Shown piece by piece: positions 16,141-25,267 of a DNA stretch of 60,628 nucleotides (position 1 is its first letter; the number at the start of each line of letters is the position of its first letter). The translations under genes and the position numbers were made by a program. Below the pieces are notes generated by a model that worked only from the letters and a program-made list of their open reading frames with translations, ran no database searches and was not told the origin of the DNA. Origin of the DNA: Burkholderiales bacterium (GTDB lineage: Bacteria; Pseudomonadota; Gammaproteobacteria; Burkholderiales; Burkholderiaceae_C); NCBI GenBank assembly GCA_947448955.1, contig CANFPU010000008.1, positions 1-60,628 on the forward strand, read 5' to 3'.

Positions 16141-18180
16141 TCACTTGCCAATCCGCGCCAACCAGTTGCGGGAGGCGCTGCGCTGGTCCACGCTAGGCAT
16201 CAATGCCGATGCTGCTTGCACTGAAGCTGGCAGGGACAGCGTGACCCGGCAGCCACCATGCTCGCCCGGTCCGATCGCCAGTCCTGCGCCCAAGCGCTGC
16301 GCTCGCTCCCGCATGCTGGGCAGTCCCACGCCCTCCTTCGGCACTGCGGACAGTCCACGGCCGTCGTCGGTGATCGTGATCAGGCTGACGCCAGCGGGCG
16401 TGGCTTGCGCCTGCAAGCGGACCCGGCAGCGTCCTGCATGCTTGAGGATGTTGGCAAACACCTCTTGCACGATGCGCAACACGTCCAGACGCTGGGCCAC
16501 CCCGAAACCGAGCGTGCCCGGCAGCGGCGCGACATCCCATGCCAATCCGATGCCGCGCGCAGCCAACACAGGCTCCAGCCGATCGCGCAAGGCACCAAGC
16601 AACTCGGCAACGTCGGTGGTGTCAGAGGCGATCGCGTCGAGCGCGTTGCGCAGTTCCTGAAGCGACTGATCGACCAGCGCCGCCAGCGAGGCGCGCTCGC
16701 CTGGCGCTGGATGCGCGCTCGCGAGCAATGAAGCGGCAGCGACCAGGTGGGATCCCAAGCCGTCGTGCAGTTCGCGGGTGATGCGCAATCGCTCGTCAGC
16801 CTCGACTTCGGCATCGCGTTGTTGGCGCAGTAGCGCGAAGCTTTGCTGCAGTTCCTCGCGCTGGCGCGCCACCTCGGCGCCCAAGCCAGCAGCGGCGTCC
16901 TGCTGGCGACGGTAGAACAGCCACAACCGCTCGGCCAGCAACAACCCGAACATGCCGACGACCGTCGGCACCGCCACCTGGGCCATTCCGCCCGGTATGT
17001 CCACCAACCAGATCCACGGTCGAAGCATGTCGACCAGGTTGCCGACCAACAGGAACGACATCGACAGCAGCAGGATGTCGCCCGACAGGCTGCCATGGCG
17101 CCAGACGTGTCGAGCCAAAGGCACCAGCACACCGAGCACCAACAGTACCGAAATGACGCCAACGCCGACCCACCAGACCGCGTGCAACGAGGGCGGGACC
17201 ACGACCAACGCCAGCGCCGCCGCCGCCGCGACAGCCCAGATACAACGCTCTATCCGAGGCAGGCGCAGGCCTAGAAAGCGCAGGCAAAACAAGGTCAACG
17301 GCAGCACGAAACCAAAGCGCAACAGCATCATGCCGACCACGAAACTCTGGGCCGACAGCCGCGGACCCATCTTGTTCATGGGCAGGAAAGCGGCGATGTG
17401 CATCGTCAGGTGCTGCAGGGCCCAGACCCCGGCCAGCGCAGCCAACCAAAGCGACACCGGATCGCGCAAGCGCCAACCAATCATCAGCGCAAGCAGCCCG
17501 ACAGCGAACAGCGCGCCTCTCAAGGTCGCTGGCAGCTCGCGCTGCCGGGCCGTCAAGGACTCGCAACCCGGCCTCACCACCCGGTCATCGCCCAGCCAGA
17601 GCGCCGAAAGCATCGAATCAACGCCGCGAGGCGCCGGCTGAACCAGAAACTCCAGCACATGGGGCCCGGCGGCCAAGGCCGGTGACAAGGCCAGATAGTG
17701 CGGGCGACTCCACTCCAGCAATGCACTCAAGCCCTGTAAAGAGGTCGCCAGCCGCTGGCCGTCGAGCCAGACGTCGGCCGATAGCGCCCAGCGCGCCACG
17801 CACAAACCCAGACGTTGATCGCCCGGCAGGGGCTGGTCCAGATTGAAGGCCAGCCGGTAACGGCTGGTGCTCGGGGAATCAAAAGGTGGTCTGCGGTGGG
17901 GCAAGGTCACCCAAAGTTCGCTGTCTTTCTCCGTGTCGACCGACCATTGGGCGTCGAGCAACACCATGCCGTCAGAAGCCGTGATCTGGGCATCGGACCA
18001 GTCCGGGTAGGTAAACATGAACAGGATCGAGGCCAGCAAGGCCATCCAGGCCAAGCCGACCCACAACCTGGACCAGCCATTGAGCGGCTGTGCTGGCAGC
18101 GCCGCCCCATCGAAACCCAGCCCTAAGGTATGTCTAGCCGAGCCAGGTGCCGCAACGGTGCCGTGAGCGGCCTCAGGCAT
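16141..18180 (-). CDS. membrane sensor histidine kinase (NarL-partner type, 7TM-DISM-like)
   Basis: About 679 residues. The ATG at 18180 overlaps the response-regulator stop by 8 bp and gives a sensible N-terminus; the longer open frame runs deep into the regulator gene. A first membrane segment is followed by a ~200-residue beta-rich outer domain ([31 protein letters not shown]), then about seven membrane helices, a plan like 7TMR-DISM receptors. A coiled linker leads to a HisKA_3 dimerisation site ([14 protein letters not shown], His near residue 472) and an HATPase domain ([22 protein letters not shown]). It should autophosphorylate and feed the adjacent LuxR-type regulator. The signal is unknown. 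Confidence 0.87.
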   Translation of the reverse strand: MPEAAHGTVAAPGSARHTLGLGFDGAALPAQPLNGWSRLWVGLAWMALLASILFMFTYPDWSDAQITASDGMVLLDAQWSVDTEKDSELWVTLPHRRPPFDSPSTSRYRLAFNLDQPLPGDQRLGLCVARWALSADVWLDGQRLATSLQGLSALLEWSRPHYLALSPALAAGPHVLEFLVQPAPRGVDSMLSALWLGDDRVVRPGCESLTARQRELPATLRGALFAVGLLALMIGWRLRDPVSLWLAALAGVWALQHLTMHIAAFLPMNKMGPRLSAQSFVVGMMLLRFGFVLPLTLFCLRFLGLRLPRIERCIWAVAAAAALALVVVPPSLHAVWWVGVGVISVLLVLGVLVPLARHVWRHGSLSGDILLLSMSFLLVGNLVDMLRPWIWLVDIPGGMAQVAVPTVVGMFGLLLAERLWLFYRRQQDAAAGLGAEVARQREELQQSFALLRQQRDAEVEADERLRITRELHDGLGSHLVAAASLLASAHPAPGERASLAALVDQSLQELRNALDAIASDTTDVAELLGALRDRLEPVLAARGIGLAWDVAPLPGTLGFGVAQRLDVLRIVQEVFANILKHAGRCRVRLQAQATPAGVSLITITDDGRGLSAVPKEGVGLPSMRERAQRLGAGLAIGPGEHGGCRVTLSLPASVQAASALMPSVDQRSASRNWLARIGK

Positions 18181-18838
18181 CACCGACCAGCTTGCGCAGC
18201 GCGCTGCGCGAATTGACGCTGAGCTTCTGGTAAATGCTGCGCACATGCGCGTTGACGGTGTGCGGGCTGAGGTCGAACTCGCACGCGATCTCCTTGTTGC
18301 GATAGCCACGCGTCAACAAGCGCAGCACTTCGGCCTCGCGCTCGGACAGCGCCTCCAGCCGCGGCAGCACGGCATCGGCCACCGAAGTCTGCAACTCACG
18401 CAACAGCAACCGTGCCACCGACGCGGTGATCGGCGAGCCCCCCTGCAACAAGTCACCGATCGTCTGAAGGAAAGCGGTCGCCGAGGTGTTCTTGACCACA
18501 TAGCCATGGGCGCCGGCACGGATCGCCGACAGTGCGATCTGCGGATCGTCGATCGCGGTGAGCACCAGGATCGTCGCGGCCGGTTTGACCGCAGCGAGTT
18601 CGCGGATCGCGACCACGCCCGAGCCGTCAGGCAAGTTCAGATCAATCACCGCCAGCATGGGCGGGCCGGCTGCAAACGTAGCGCGCGCGGCTTGAAGCGT
18701 TCGCGCCACCCGCACTGGACCGCATCGACCCTCTTTGGTCAACAAGTCGGAGACCCAGGTGCCAAAGTGCGGGTCGTCCTCAATCAACAGGGTCCAGGCA
18801 TCAGCCGGCAAACCCGGGGGGCGGAAATCAACGGGCAT
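18173..18838 (-). CDS. NarL/FixJ-type response regulator
   Basis: About 221 residues from the ATG at 18838; a TTG at 18859 is an alternative start. The receiver domain has [15 protein letters not shown] with the acidic pair, the phosphoacceptor Asp in [12 protein letters not shown], and the conserved Lys in [10 protein letters not shown] LuxR-type helix-turn-helix ends the protein ([21 protein letters not shown], then [17 protein letters not shown]). It is translationally coupled to the kinase gene downstream. Its place between the glycosylation genes and flhA makes a flagellar or surface role possible, but nothing in the sequence names a target. Confidence 0.9.
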   Translation of the reverse strand: MPVDFRPPGLPADAWTLLIEDDPHFGTWVSDLLTKEGRCGPVRVARTLQAARATFAAGPPMLAVIDLNLPDGSGVVAIRELAAVKPAATILVLTAIDDPQIALSAIRAGAHGYVVKNTSATAFLQTIGDLLQGGSPITASVARLLLRELQTSVADAVLPRLEALSEREAEVLRLLTRGYRNKEIACEFDLSPHTVNAHVRSIYQKLSVNSRSALRKLVGDA

Positions 18839-19126
18839 GGCAGGTAAGCGAGTGAGCAACGCGCCAGAACATAAAAGTTATCCGTAGCTTGCGGGAATTA
18901 TGACCGCCACGCCATCGCTCGAAACAAACCATTGCGCGAACCTTTTGGCCACGCGCTCAGCATGGAGCGACCACGCGGCGCACACCATATGACACAAAAC
19001 AAGCGAAGTAATGGTCGCGCCTGCGGTTAGGATTGAGGGAGTTAGACAGTTTACGGCTATTGAGAATCTCCACCGCGTCATGAGTTGCCCATCAACAGCC
19101 CGGTTCATGGCCCTGACAGACTGATC

Positions 19127-21208
19127 ATGGCCACGCCGCGCTTTGCCGCACTCAAGCTGAACCTGCCACTGGCATCGACCGCGGCGCCGCTGCTGGTGCT
19201 GATGGTGCTGGGCATGATGCTGCTGCCGCTGCCGGCATTGGCACTTGACGGGCTGTTCACGTTCAACATCGGCGTGTCGATGCTGGTGTTGCTCTCAGCG
19301 ATGAACATGCGCAGCTTCAAGGATTTCGTCGCATTCCCGTCGATCCTGCTGCTGACCACCTTGCTGCGGCTTTCGCTCAACGTGGCATCGACCCGGGTGG
19401 TGCTGCTCAATGGCCACACCGGCACCGCAGCGGCAGGCAACGTGATCGAAGCTTTTGCCGAGTTTTTGATCGGCGGCAGTTACGCGGTGGGCGTGGTGGT
19501 GTTCTTGATCCTGACCATCATCAATTTCGTCGTGATCACAAAAGGCGCTGGTCGGGTGGCCGAGGTCGCTGCGCGCTTCGCGTTGGACGCGATGCCCGGC
19601 AAACAGATGGCGATCGACGCCGACTTGAACACCGGTGCGATACGCGAAGACGAGGCGCGCCGGCGCCGGGCCGAGGTCGGGCAGGAGGCGGATTTCTACG
19701 GTTCGATGGATGGTGCGTCCAAGTTCGTCCGCGGCGACGCGATGGTGGGCATCCTGATCCTGATCATCAACTTGGTCGGCGGCGTCGCGGTCGGCACGAT
19801 GCAGCACGGGTTGGACTTCGGCAACGCGATGCAGATCTACGCCACACTCGCGGTGGGCGACGGCCTGGTGGCCCAGGTGCCAGCGCTGATCATCTCGACC
19901 GCCGCCGGCATCGTGGTCACGCGCGTGAGCACCGAACAAGATTTCTCAGCGCAGCTCGGCGCCCAGTTGGTCGCTGGCGGCCAATCGTTTTACATGGTGG
20001 CCGGCATCCTGACCTTACTCGGACTGATTCCGGGCATGCCGCATCTGGCTTTCCTGACCTTTGCCGCGCTGTTCGGCGGTCTGGGCTGGTTGATCATGAA
20101 GCGCCAGACCGCTGCGGCACAGGCAAAGGCCGCCGCGCAGCTCAAACCGGCGTCCACCGGCGAAGTCGACTGGAACGACGTGCCGGTGATTGAGCCGCTG
20201 TGCCTGGAGCTACCTTACCGATTGATCTCGCTGGTGGACGCCGGCGACAACAGCGACTTGATCAAGCGCATCCGCGCGATCCGCAAAAAATTTGTTGGCG
20301 AAGTCGGCTTTCTGATCCCCTCGGTGCACATCCGAGACAACCTGCAGCTGCCCGCTGAGGTCTACCGCTTCTTGCTGTACGGCGCTGAAGTGGCACGCGG
20401 ACAGGTGCTGCCCGACCGGCTGCTGGCGATCGACCCCCCCGGCGCCCACCAGCCCATCGAAGGCATCGCGGTGCGAGACCCGACTTATGGGATGCCAGCA
20501 ACCTGGATCACCCGAGACCGGCGCTCGGCTGCAATGGCGGCGGGCTATACCGTCGTCGAGCCGGCGGTGGCGATCACCACCCACCTCGACCAGCTGATCT
20601 CGCAGTATGCCCATGAGTTGCTGGGCCGGCAGGAAACACACGAACTGATCGAACACTTCAAGTCGCGCTTTCCGAAGCTGGTGGAGGAAACCATCCCGAA
20701 ACTGGTGCAGCCGGCTCAGTTGCAGCGGGTGATGCAGCTGATGCTCGAGGAGGGCGTGACCGTGCGCGACCTGCGCACCATCCTCGAAGTCAGCGCCGAA
20801 CATCTCGCGAAGAACGCTCAACCCATCGACATCGTCGCACCGCTGCGCCAGGCATTGCGGCGCCAGATCGTGCAGGACGTGTTCGGCGATGCCACGGAAT
20901 ACCGGGTGGCAGGCGTACACCCAGATTTCGAACGCCTGATCGACCAGGCGGTGGGCGCAGAATCGGTCGCCCCCGATGGCGCGATTGAGCCGAACCTGGC
21001 ACGTCGCTTTCTCGAAGAGTCGGCCGCAGCCATCGACGAACTCGAAACCTTGGGTCAAGCCCCCGTATTGCTGTGCGGTCAGCGCGCTCGGATGACGCTG
21101 TCGAAGCTGGCGCGCCGGGTAAGGCCTCAGGCGGTGGTGCTGGCGATGTCGGAGCTACCGACCACTGCCAAGGTGGAATTCCAACGCATCGTCTGCCAAC
21201 GCCAGTGA
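19127..21208 (+). CDS. flhA: flagellar export gate protein FlhA
   Basis: About 693 residues from the ATG at 19127 (MATPRFAALKL), the usual FlhA length. The N-terminal half has eight or so membrane helices and the FHIPEP-family cytoplasmic loop (RFALDAMPGKQMAIDADLN, then DEARRRRAEVGQEADFYG). The C-terminal half is the cytosolic platform that binds chaperone-substrate complexes. FlhA forms a nonameric ring at the base of the flagellar type III export machine. flhB, which often precedes it, is not in the window; an unrelated-looking two-component pair occupies that side in the opposite direction. flhF follows after 100 bp. Confidence 0.97.
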   Translation: MATPRFAALKLNLPLASTAAPLLVLMVLGMMLLPLPALALDGLFTFNIGVSMLVLLSAMNMRSFKDFVAFPSILLLTTLLRLSLNVASTRVVLLNGHTGTAAAGNVIEAFAEFLIGGSYAVGVVVFLILTIINFVVITKGAGRVAEVAARFALDAMPGKQMAIDADLNTGAIREDEARRRRAEVGQEADFYGSMDGASKFVRGDAMVGILILIINLVGGVAVGTMQHGLDFGNAMQIYATLAVGDGLVAQVPALIISTAAGIVVTRVSTEQDFSAQLGAQLVAGGQSFYMVAGILTLLGLIPGMPHLAFLTFAALFGGLGWLIMKRQTAAAQAKAAAQLKPASTGEVDWNDVPVIEPLCLELPYRLISLVDAGDNSDLIKRIRAIRKKFVGEVGFLIPSVHIRDNLQLPAEVYRFLLYGAEVARGQVLPDRLLAIDPPGAHQPIEGIAVRDPTYGMPATWITRDRRSAAMAAGYTVVEPAVAITTHLDQLISQYAHELLGRQETHELIEHFKSRFPKLVEETIPKLVQPAQLQRVMQLMLEEGVTVRDLRTILEVSAEHLAKNAQPIDIVAPLRQALRRQIVQDVFGDATEYRVAGVHPDFERLIDQAVGAESVAPDGAIEPNLARRFLEESAAAIDELETLGQAPVLLCGQRARMTLSKLARRVRPQAVVLAMSELPTTAKVEFQRIVCQRQ

Positions 21209-21308
21209 TGTCTGCCATGCACCGACCCGCACTCGAAGCCGCGACCCGCGGCGCTCAAACCCCGTTGTCACCGGCCCACCGACCCCCCAGAAAGCTAGCG
21301 TCCCAACC

Positions 21309-22850
21309 ATGAGCGCCCAACGATTTATTGCCGCCAATGCCACCGATGCCCTGCGTCGTATCAAGGCCGAGCTGGGAGGCGACGCGGTCGTGTTGTCGAG
21401 CAGTGAAGTCGACGGCGGTGTCGAAATCGTGGCCATCGCCGCAGCCGAGCTTGTGACGCTGACACCACCTGACACGACAGCGCCGTCGCCGTCAACGCTG
21501 GCCGCGAGAGTCGCCCGCGAAGAAGCCAAGCCAGCCGCCGAGGGCGGCGAGCGGGCTTGGCGCTTGCTGGGTGAACGCGCTCGACGCGAAGTGATCGAAG
21601 CCGCACCGGTGCTGCACCGAGCGGTCGAGCCTTGGCCGCAGTCGCGAGACAGCTTGGCACAACCCTCGCGCGAGGAAGCGCGTGAGCGGCTTCAGGCCGA
21701 AGGGCGACGGCGTCTGGCGGCCCAGGAGGTTGAGCCCATGAGCGCGGCCGCCCCCGCGCAGGAAGGGCGTGAATACCGGCAGGAGCTGGTGCGTGAGGAG
21801 CTGCAGCCCGCCAAAATTGCGCCAGCTGCGCCCTCGGTACCTTCAGCGCCTCAAGCCAACGCCACGGCACCCCAGCCGACCGGCCCTGGCCTGCACACGC
21901 TCAGCTCGCAGATGGCCGAGGTCAAGAGCCTGCTGTCGGGTCACTTGGCACAGAATTTCTGGACTTCGCTGCAACAGACCGCCCCCAGCCATGCACTGTT
22001 GACGAGGCGCTTGCTCAACGCCGGGCTGTCGTCTCAGATCGTCTCGCAGATGCTGTCCGAGTTGCCACTGGACAATGATTTCGAGCGCTTGCTCGACGGC
22101 GCACAGCGTTGGGTGCAATCACACCTGCAGATCCAGGACCCCTTTGCGCTGTTCGACAGCGGAGGGGTTTACGCCTTCATCGGTCCCACGGGTGTGGGCA
22201 AGACCACCACCTTGGCCAAGATCGCCGCGCGCTGCGTGTTGCGATACGGTCGACGCCAGGTGGCGTTGTTGACGACCGACACCTACCGGATCGGCGCCCA
22301 GGAGCAACTGCGGGTGTTCGCTCGGATCCTGAACCTGCCGGTGGTTTCGCTGCGCGACAGCGACGACCTGGAAAGCAAGGTGGCGGACCTGTCGTCGCGC
22401 AAGATCGTGCTGCTCGACACCGCCGGCGTGGGACAGCGCGACACCATGATGGTCGAGCAGTTGGAGATGATCCGCCAGGGCTACGGCGCCGTGCACCGGG
22501 TGTTGGTGATGAGCGCGACCACATCGACCCGCACGCTGGACGACGTGGTGGAGTCGCACCAGAATGCGCTCGGCGGCCAGGGTATCCATTCGGCGATCCT
22601 GACCAAGATTGACGAGGGCATGAGCTTGGCGCCGTCCGTCGACTGTGTGCTGCGTCACCAACTGCCGCTGCTGTTCCTGTCGAACGGACAGCGCGTTCCC
22701 GAAGACCTGTTCGCGGCCGACGCGGCCTACATCGCGCACCGCACCGTCAACCCGCGCGGCCGCGACGACAGCAGCACCGACGCCGCCCATATCCCGGCGA
22801 TGATCGCCGATGACATCTCTGGCTGGACCGCCGAGTCCAGGACCGCATGA
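21309..22850 (+). CDS. flhF: flagellar SRP-like GTPase FlhF
   Basis: A 513-residue protein. The N-terminal ~90 residues match the FlhF B domain (RFIAANATDALRRIKAELG). A long charged Ala/Glu-rich linker follows, then an NG domain with G1 at about 292-299 (GPTGVGKTTTLAK), TTDTYRIGAQEQL, a DTAGVGQRD loop near 367, and TKIDEGMSL. FlhF is a membrane-associated GTPase that sets flagellar position and number with FlhG. The linker is longer than average. The final codons overlap the next gene by 4 bp (ATGA), so the pair is coupled. The start has only a weak ribosome site. Confidence 0.95.
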   Translation: MSAQRFIAANATDALRRIKAELGGDAVVLSSSEVDGGVEIVAIAAAELVTLTPPDTTAPSPSTLAARVAREEAKPAAEGGERAWRLLGERARREVIEAAPVLHRAVEPWPQSRDSLAQPSREEARERLQAEGRRRLAAQEVEPMSAAAPAQEGREYRQELVREELQPAKIAPAAPSVPSAPQANATAPQPTGPGLHTLSSQMAEVKSLLSGHLAQNFWTSLQQTAPSHALLTRRLLNAGLSSQIVSQMLSELPLDNDFERLLDGAQRWVQSHLQIQDPFALFDSGGVYAFIGPTGVGKTTTLAKIAARCVLRYGRRQVALLTTDTYRIGAQEQLRVFARILNLPVVSLRDSDDLESKVADLSSRKIVLLDTAGVGQRDTMMVEQLEMIRQGYGAVHRVLVMSATTSTRTLDDVVESHQNALGGQGIHSAILTKIDEGMSLAPSVDCVLRHQLPLLFLSNGQRVPEDLFAADAAYIAHRTVNPRGRDDSSTDAAHIPAMIADDISGWTAESRTA

Positions 22851-23692
22851 GCGAACAAATTGATTCGAACCAGGCCGAGTCCGCACCGGTCGCACTCGAA
22901 GAGCCCTCTGCCGATGCACGATCGCTGGGTCGAAACCAGGCCGATGGACTGCGCGCGATTTTCGGCGATGGCGGTCCGGTCGTTTATTGCGTGGCGAGCG
23001 CGCTGACGCCGGATGCGACGGTGACACTGGGTCTGGGAACCGCGCACGCCTTGCGACGCGGCGGCCACCTCACACTGCTGGTCGACGAGGTGCCGCTGTT
23101 TGAGCGCCAAACGCTCAAAGGCTTTGCCTTCCCGGTACGCTACGACCTGGGCCAGGTCTTCAGCGGCACGGTGGCACTGAACCGGGTGCTGCGCAAGGTG
23201 TCCGAGAATCTGTGGTTTGCGGCCGGCGTGAAGGTGCGCGGCGCGGTCGACAGCAAGCGCGCCCGTGGGCCTTCGCTGGTGACCATGCTTCAGCGCACGG
23301 ACCTCGACTTCGATTTCGTCGTGGTCTCAACCTGCGAGCCCTTTGGCAGCACGATGAGCTGCTATGGCGACAACGTCCAGCGCATCGTCGTGGCAGCGCC
23401 CGATGATGCCTCCTTGACCCGCGCGCTGGCCCATGTGCGTGAGCTGTCAGTCTCGGTGGGTGGCGACCCGGTGCCCGTGCTGCTGGTGGGTGGCCCCGAC
23501 GCGCAAGCCGGCCGACAAGCCTATGAACGCTTGGCGCTGGCCTCGCAGCAACTGCTCGAGCAGCCGCTGGAATGGTTGGGCTGGGTGCGGTCTGCCAGTG
23601 CCAGCGCCTTCGGCGACGACGCCAGCGATGGGATTGCGCTGCCGACCTCGCTGTACCGGATGCTGGCGGGGCGTATCACGGCCAGGGTCTGA
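22847..23692 (+). CDS. FlhG/FleN-position ParA-like protein lacking Walker A
   Basis: A 281-residue protein in the exact place of flhG/fleN, overlapping flhF by 4 bp and followed by fliA. A MinD/ParA-like order can be traced: a strand (PVVYCVASAL), a helix, LTLLVDEVPLFERQTL where FlhG has its LLLDADxGLAN, and a late strand-helix pattern. The KGGVGKT phosphate loop expected at about residue 55 is absent; that stretch reads LTPDATVTLGLG. If this is FlhG, it probably cannot bind or hydrolyse ATP in the normal way, so its control of FlhF and flagellar number must differ. The assignment rests mainly on synteny. Confidence 0.6.
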   Translation: MSEQIDSNQAESAPVALEEPSADARSLGRNQADGLRAIFGDGGPVVYCVASALTPDATVTLGLGTAHALRRGGHLTLLVDEVPLFERQTLKGFAFPVRYDLGQVFSGTVALNRVLRKVSENLWFAAGVKVRGAVDSKRARGPSLVTMLQRTDLDFDFVVVSTCEPFGSTMSCYGDNVQRIVVAAPDDASLTRALAHVRELSVSVGGDPVPVLLVGGPDAQAGRQAYERLALASQQLLEQPLEWLGWVRSASASAFGDDASDGIALPTSLYRMLAGRITARV

Positions 23693-23697
23693 CAGCG

Positions 23698-24429
23698 ATG
23701 ACGATGCTGCGACCCCGTGGCGCGGTGGCTTATGCCGCCGGCAGCCTCGACGAGGTGGTGCGAGAAAACGCACCCCTGGTGCGCCGCATTGCGTCCCAGA
23801 TTGGCTCGCGGCTGCCGGCTTCGATCGAACTCGACGACCTGGTCCAGGAGGGCATGCTGGGTTTGCTCGACGCGGCCCAGCGCTGGCAGCCGCAGGTCAG
23901 CGGCGCACCGTTCGGTGTCTATGCCAGGCTGCGAATCCGCGGCGCGATCTATGACTGGTTGCGCGGCAACGACTTGCTGCCACGACATCAGCGCGACAAG
24001 CTGCGCGCAGCCCAGGAGGCGGTGACCGCGCTGGAGCACCAATTGGGACGCTTGCCCGATGACGCAGAGGTGGCCGAAGCGCTAGGGCTCGGCGTGGACG
24101 GTTACCGCGCCTTGCTCGAGAGTGCTGTGTCGATCTCCGTGATGGACGAACTGCCCGAAACCAACGAGCCGCCCAGCGACGAGCGCAGCGACCCCCTGGA
24201 GCAGGCTGCGCTGCGCGAGACCATGCAGCGCTTGCAACCGCTGCTCGCGCAATTGCCGACCAAAGAGCAGCAAGTGCTGGCGCTGCATTACACCGAGCAC
24301 TTGAGCTACCGCGAGATTGCGTTCGTGATGGACTTGACCGCTGGGCGCATCAGCCAACTGCACTCGCAGGCGATGCTACGGCTCAGGGGCTGGTTGCAAG
24401 ACGCCGGGGCTGCGGTGGCCAAACGCTGA
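23698..24429 (+). CDS. fliA: flagellar sigma factor sigma-28 FliA
   Basis: About 243 residues from the ATG at 23698, five bases after the FlhG-like stop. All sigma-28 regions are visible: region 2 (SIELDDLVQEGMLGLLDAAQRW, then FGVYARLRIRGAIYDWLR), region 3 (RLPDDAEVAEALG) and region 4 (LPTKEQQVLALHYTEHLSYREIA, then TAGRISQLHSQAMLRL). It directs transcription of late flagellar genes, presumably fliC here, and is held by FlgM until hook completion. Length is the family norm (about 240). It ends at a pair of tandem hairpins facing flgN. Confidence 0.96.
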   Translation: MTMLRPRGAVAYAAGSLDEVVRENAPLVRRIASQIGSRLPASIELDDLVQEGMLGLLDAAQRWQPQVSGAPFGVYARLRIRGAIYDWLRGNDLLPRHQRDKLRAAQEAVTALEHQLGRLPDDAEVAEALGLGVDGYRALLESAVSISVMDELPETNEPPSDERSDPLEQAALRETMQRLQPLLAQLPTKEQQVLALHYTEHLSYREIAFVMDLTAGRISQLHSQAMLRLRGWLQDAGAAVAKR

Positions 24430-24442
24430 ATGGTCGGCATTG

Positions 24443-24494
24443 GCGCCAGATATTGGCGCCCGGCATGAGCGCCAGATATTGGCGCCCGGCATGA
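24443..24494. repeat. two tandem 26-bp repeats, each a hairpin, between fliA and flgN
   Basis: Positions 24443-24468 and 24469-24494 are identical 26-base units. Around the start of each, GGCGCCA pairs with TGGCGCC across a five-base GATAT loop. A degenerate third unit follows (GCGCCGGTATT and CACACCGGTATCGGCGCC). The genes on the two sides converge here, so the natural role is a bidirectional terminator, though a U-tract is missing. Confidence 0.8.
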
Positions 24495-24534
24495 GCGCCG
24501 GTATTCACACCGGTATCGGCGCCGGCGTCACCGA

Positions 24535-24927
24535 TCAGGCGTGACGCGACAAGCGCGAACCGACGTTGGGCCGGCTGCCGGGACCATAAGTGCCAGCATC
24601 AGACCCTGCCGCTTGAAAGGCTTGGATCGCAGCCACGCGGTGCATCGTGATGCGTATCAATTCGCCGTTGACTCGGTTGTCGGTGTCGAGTTGCAGCAGC
24701 AGGGTGCGCAACGAAGAGCGGCGCGATTCGGACTCGCCGGCCACCCTCGCCAGCAAGGCTGGCTGACCGCCAGGGAAATCAGCGATGCGGGCGTAGCAAC
24801 TTTCAAGTTCTGCGTTCAGCGAAGCGAGCTGGTCAAGTTGACCTTGCTCGAGCACGCTACGCTGGCGCGCCAATGCGGCGCCCAAGGATGCCAACAGATC
24901 AGCAATCTCATCCACAGGCAGGGTCAT
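24535..24927 (-). CDS. flgN: flagellar hook-filament junction chaperone FlgN
   Basis: A 130-residue, mostly helical protein placed directly after flgM, the conserved order. Features include an N-terminal helix pair (DLLASLGAALARQRSVLEQGQL) and the SSLRTLLLQLDTDNRVNGELI stretch typical of FlgN-like proteins. FlgN escorts the hook-filament junction proteins FlgK and FlgL to the export gate. It is the last gene of the nine-gene minus-strand operon that begins near 32003. The sequence is divergent, as usual for this family, so synteny carries part of the call. Confidence 0.85.
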   Translation of the reverse strand: MTLPVDEIADLLASLGAALARQRSVLEQGQLDQLASLNAELESCYARIADFPGGQPALLARVAGESESRRSSLRTLLLQLDTDNRVNGELIRITMHRVAAIQAFQAAGSDAGTYGPGSRPNVGSRLSRHA

Positions 24928-24936
24928 GCGCAGTGC

Positions 24937-25254
24937 TTAGCGCGGTGAACCACGGCGCGGGCCGATCGCTTGAACGGCGTCGTCGACCAGCGATTGCGCC
25001 AAGCTGGCGTAGTCGATCTTGAAGTCGCCGGACTGAATACGTTGTTTGAGTGTGTTGAGCAGTTCGCGGTCTGTAAACGGAGTTTCAGCCAATGCAGCGG
25101 CGATGGTGCCAGCAGCGACATCTGAGACCTTGACGCTGACTGCAGGGGCAGCAGCAACAGGCGCAGCAGGCACCGCTTCAGCCTTGACTGGGGTTGCCGG
25201 ACGATCCGTGCGAGGTGCCGCGGGTGGCCCACCCGCCAGTTGCTTGATGCTCAT
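24937..25254 (-). CDS. flgM: anti-sigma-28 factor FlgM
   Basis: A 105-residue protein. The first half is disordered and Ala/Pro/Val-rich. The second half has the FlgM signature (DRELLNTLKQRIQSGDFKID, then YASLAQSLVDDAV), which wraps FliA. FlgM is exported once the hook is finished, freeing FliA for late genes such as fliC. It lies 13 bp after flgA and 9 bp before flgN. Its partner fliA is encoded convergently just beyond flgN, so the two opposing regulators are side by side. Confidence 0.93.
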   Translation of the reverse strand: MSIKQLAGGPPAAPRTDRPATPVKAEAVPAAPVAAAPAVSVKVSDVAAGTIAAALAETPFTDRELLNTLKQRIQSGDFKIDYASLAQSLVDDAVQAIGPRRGSPR

Positions 25255-25267
25255 GATCTACCGCCGT

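Noticed and set aside
18860-19126. Sigma-54 or sigma-28 promoter for flhA
   Set aside because: Looked for the sigma-54 and sigma-28 consensus boxes; no match was good enough, only a partial GGATAA-like element on the minus strand.
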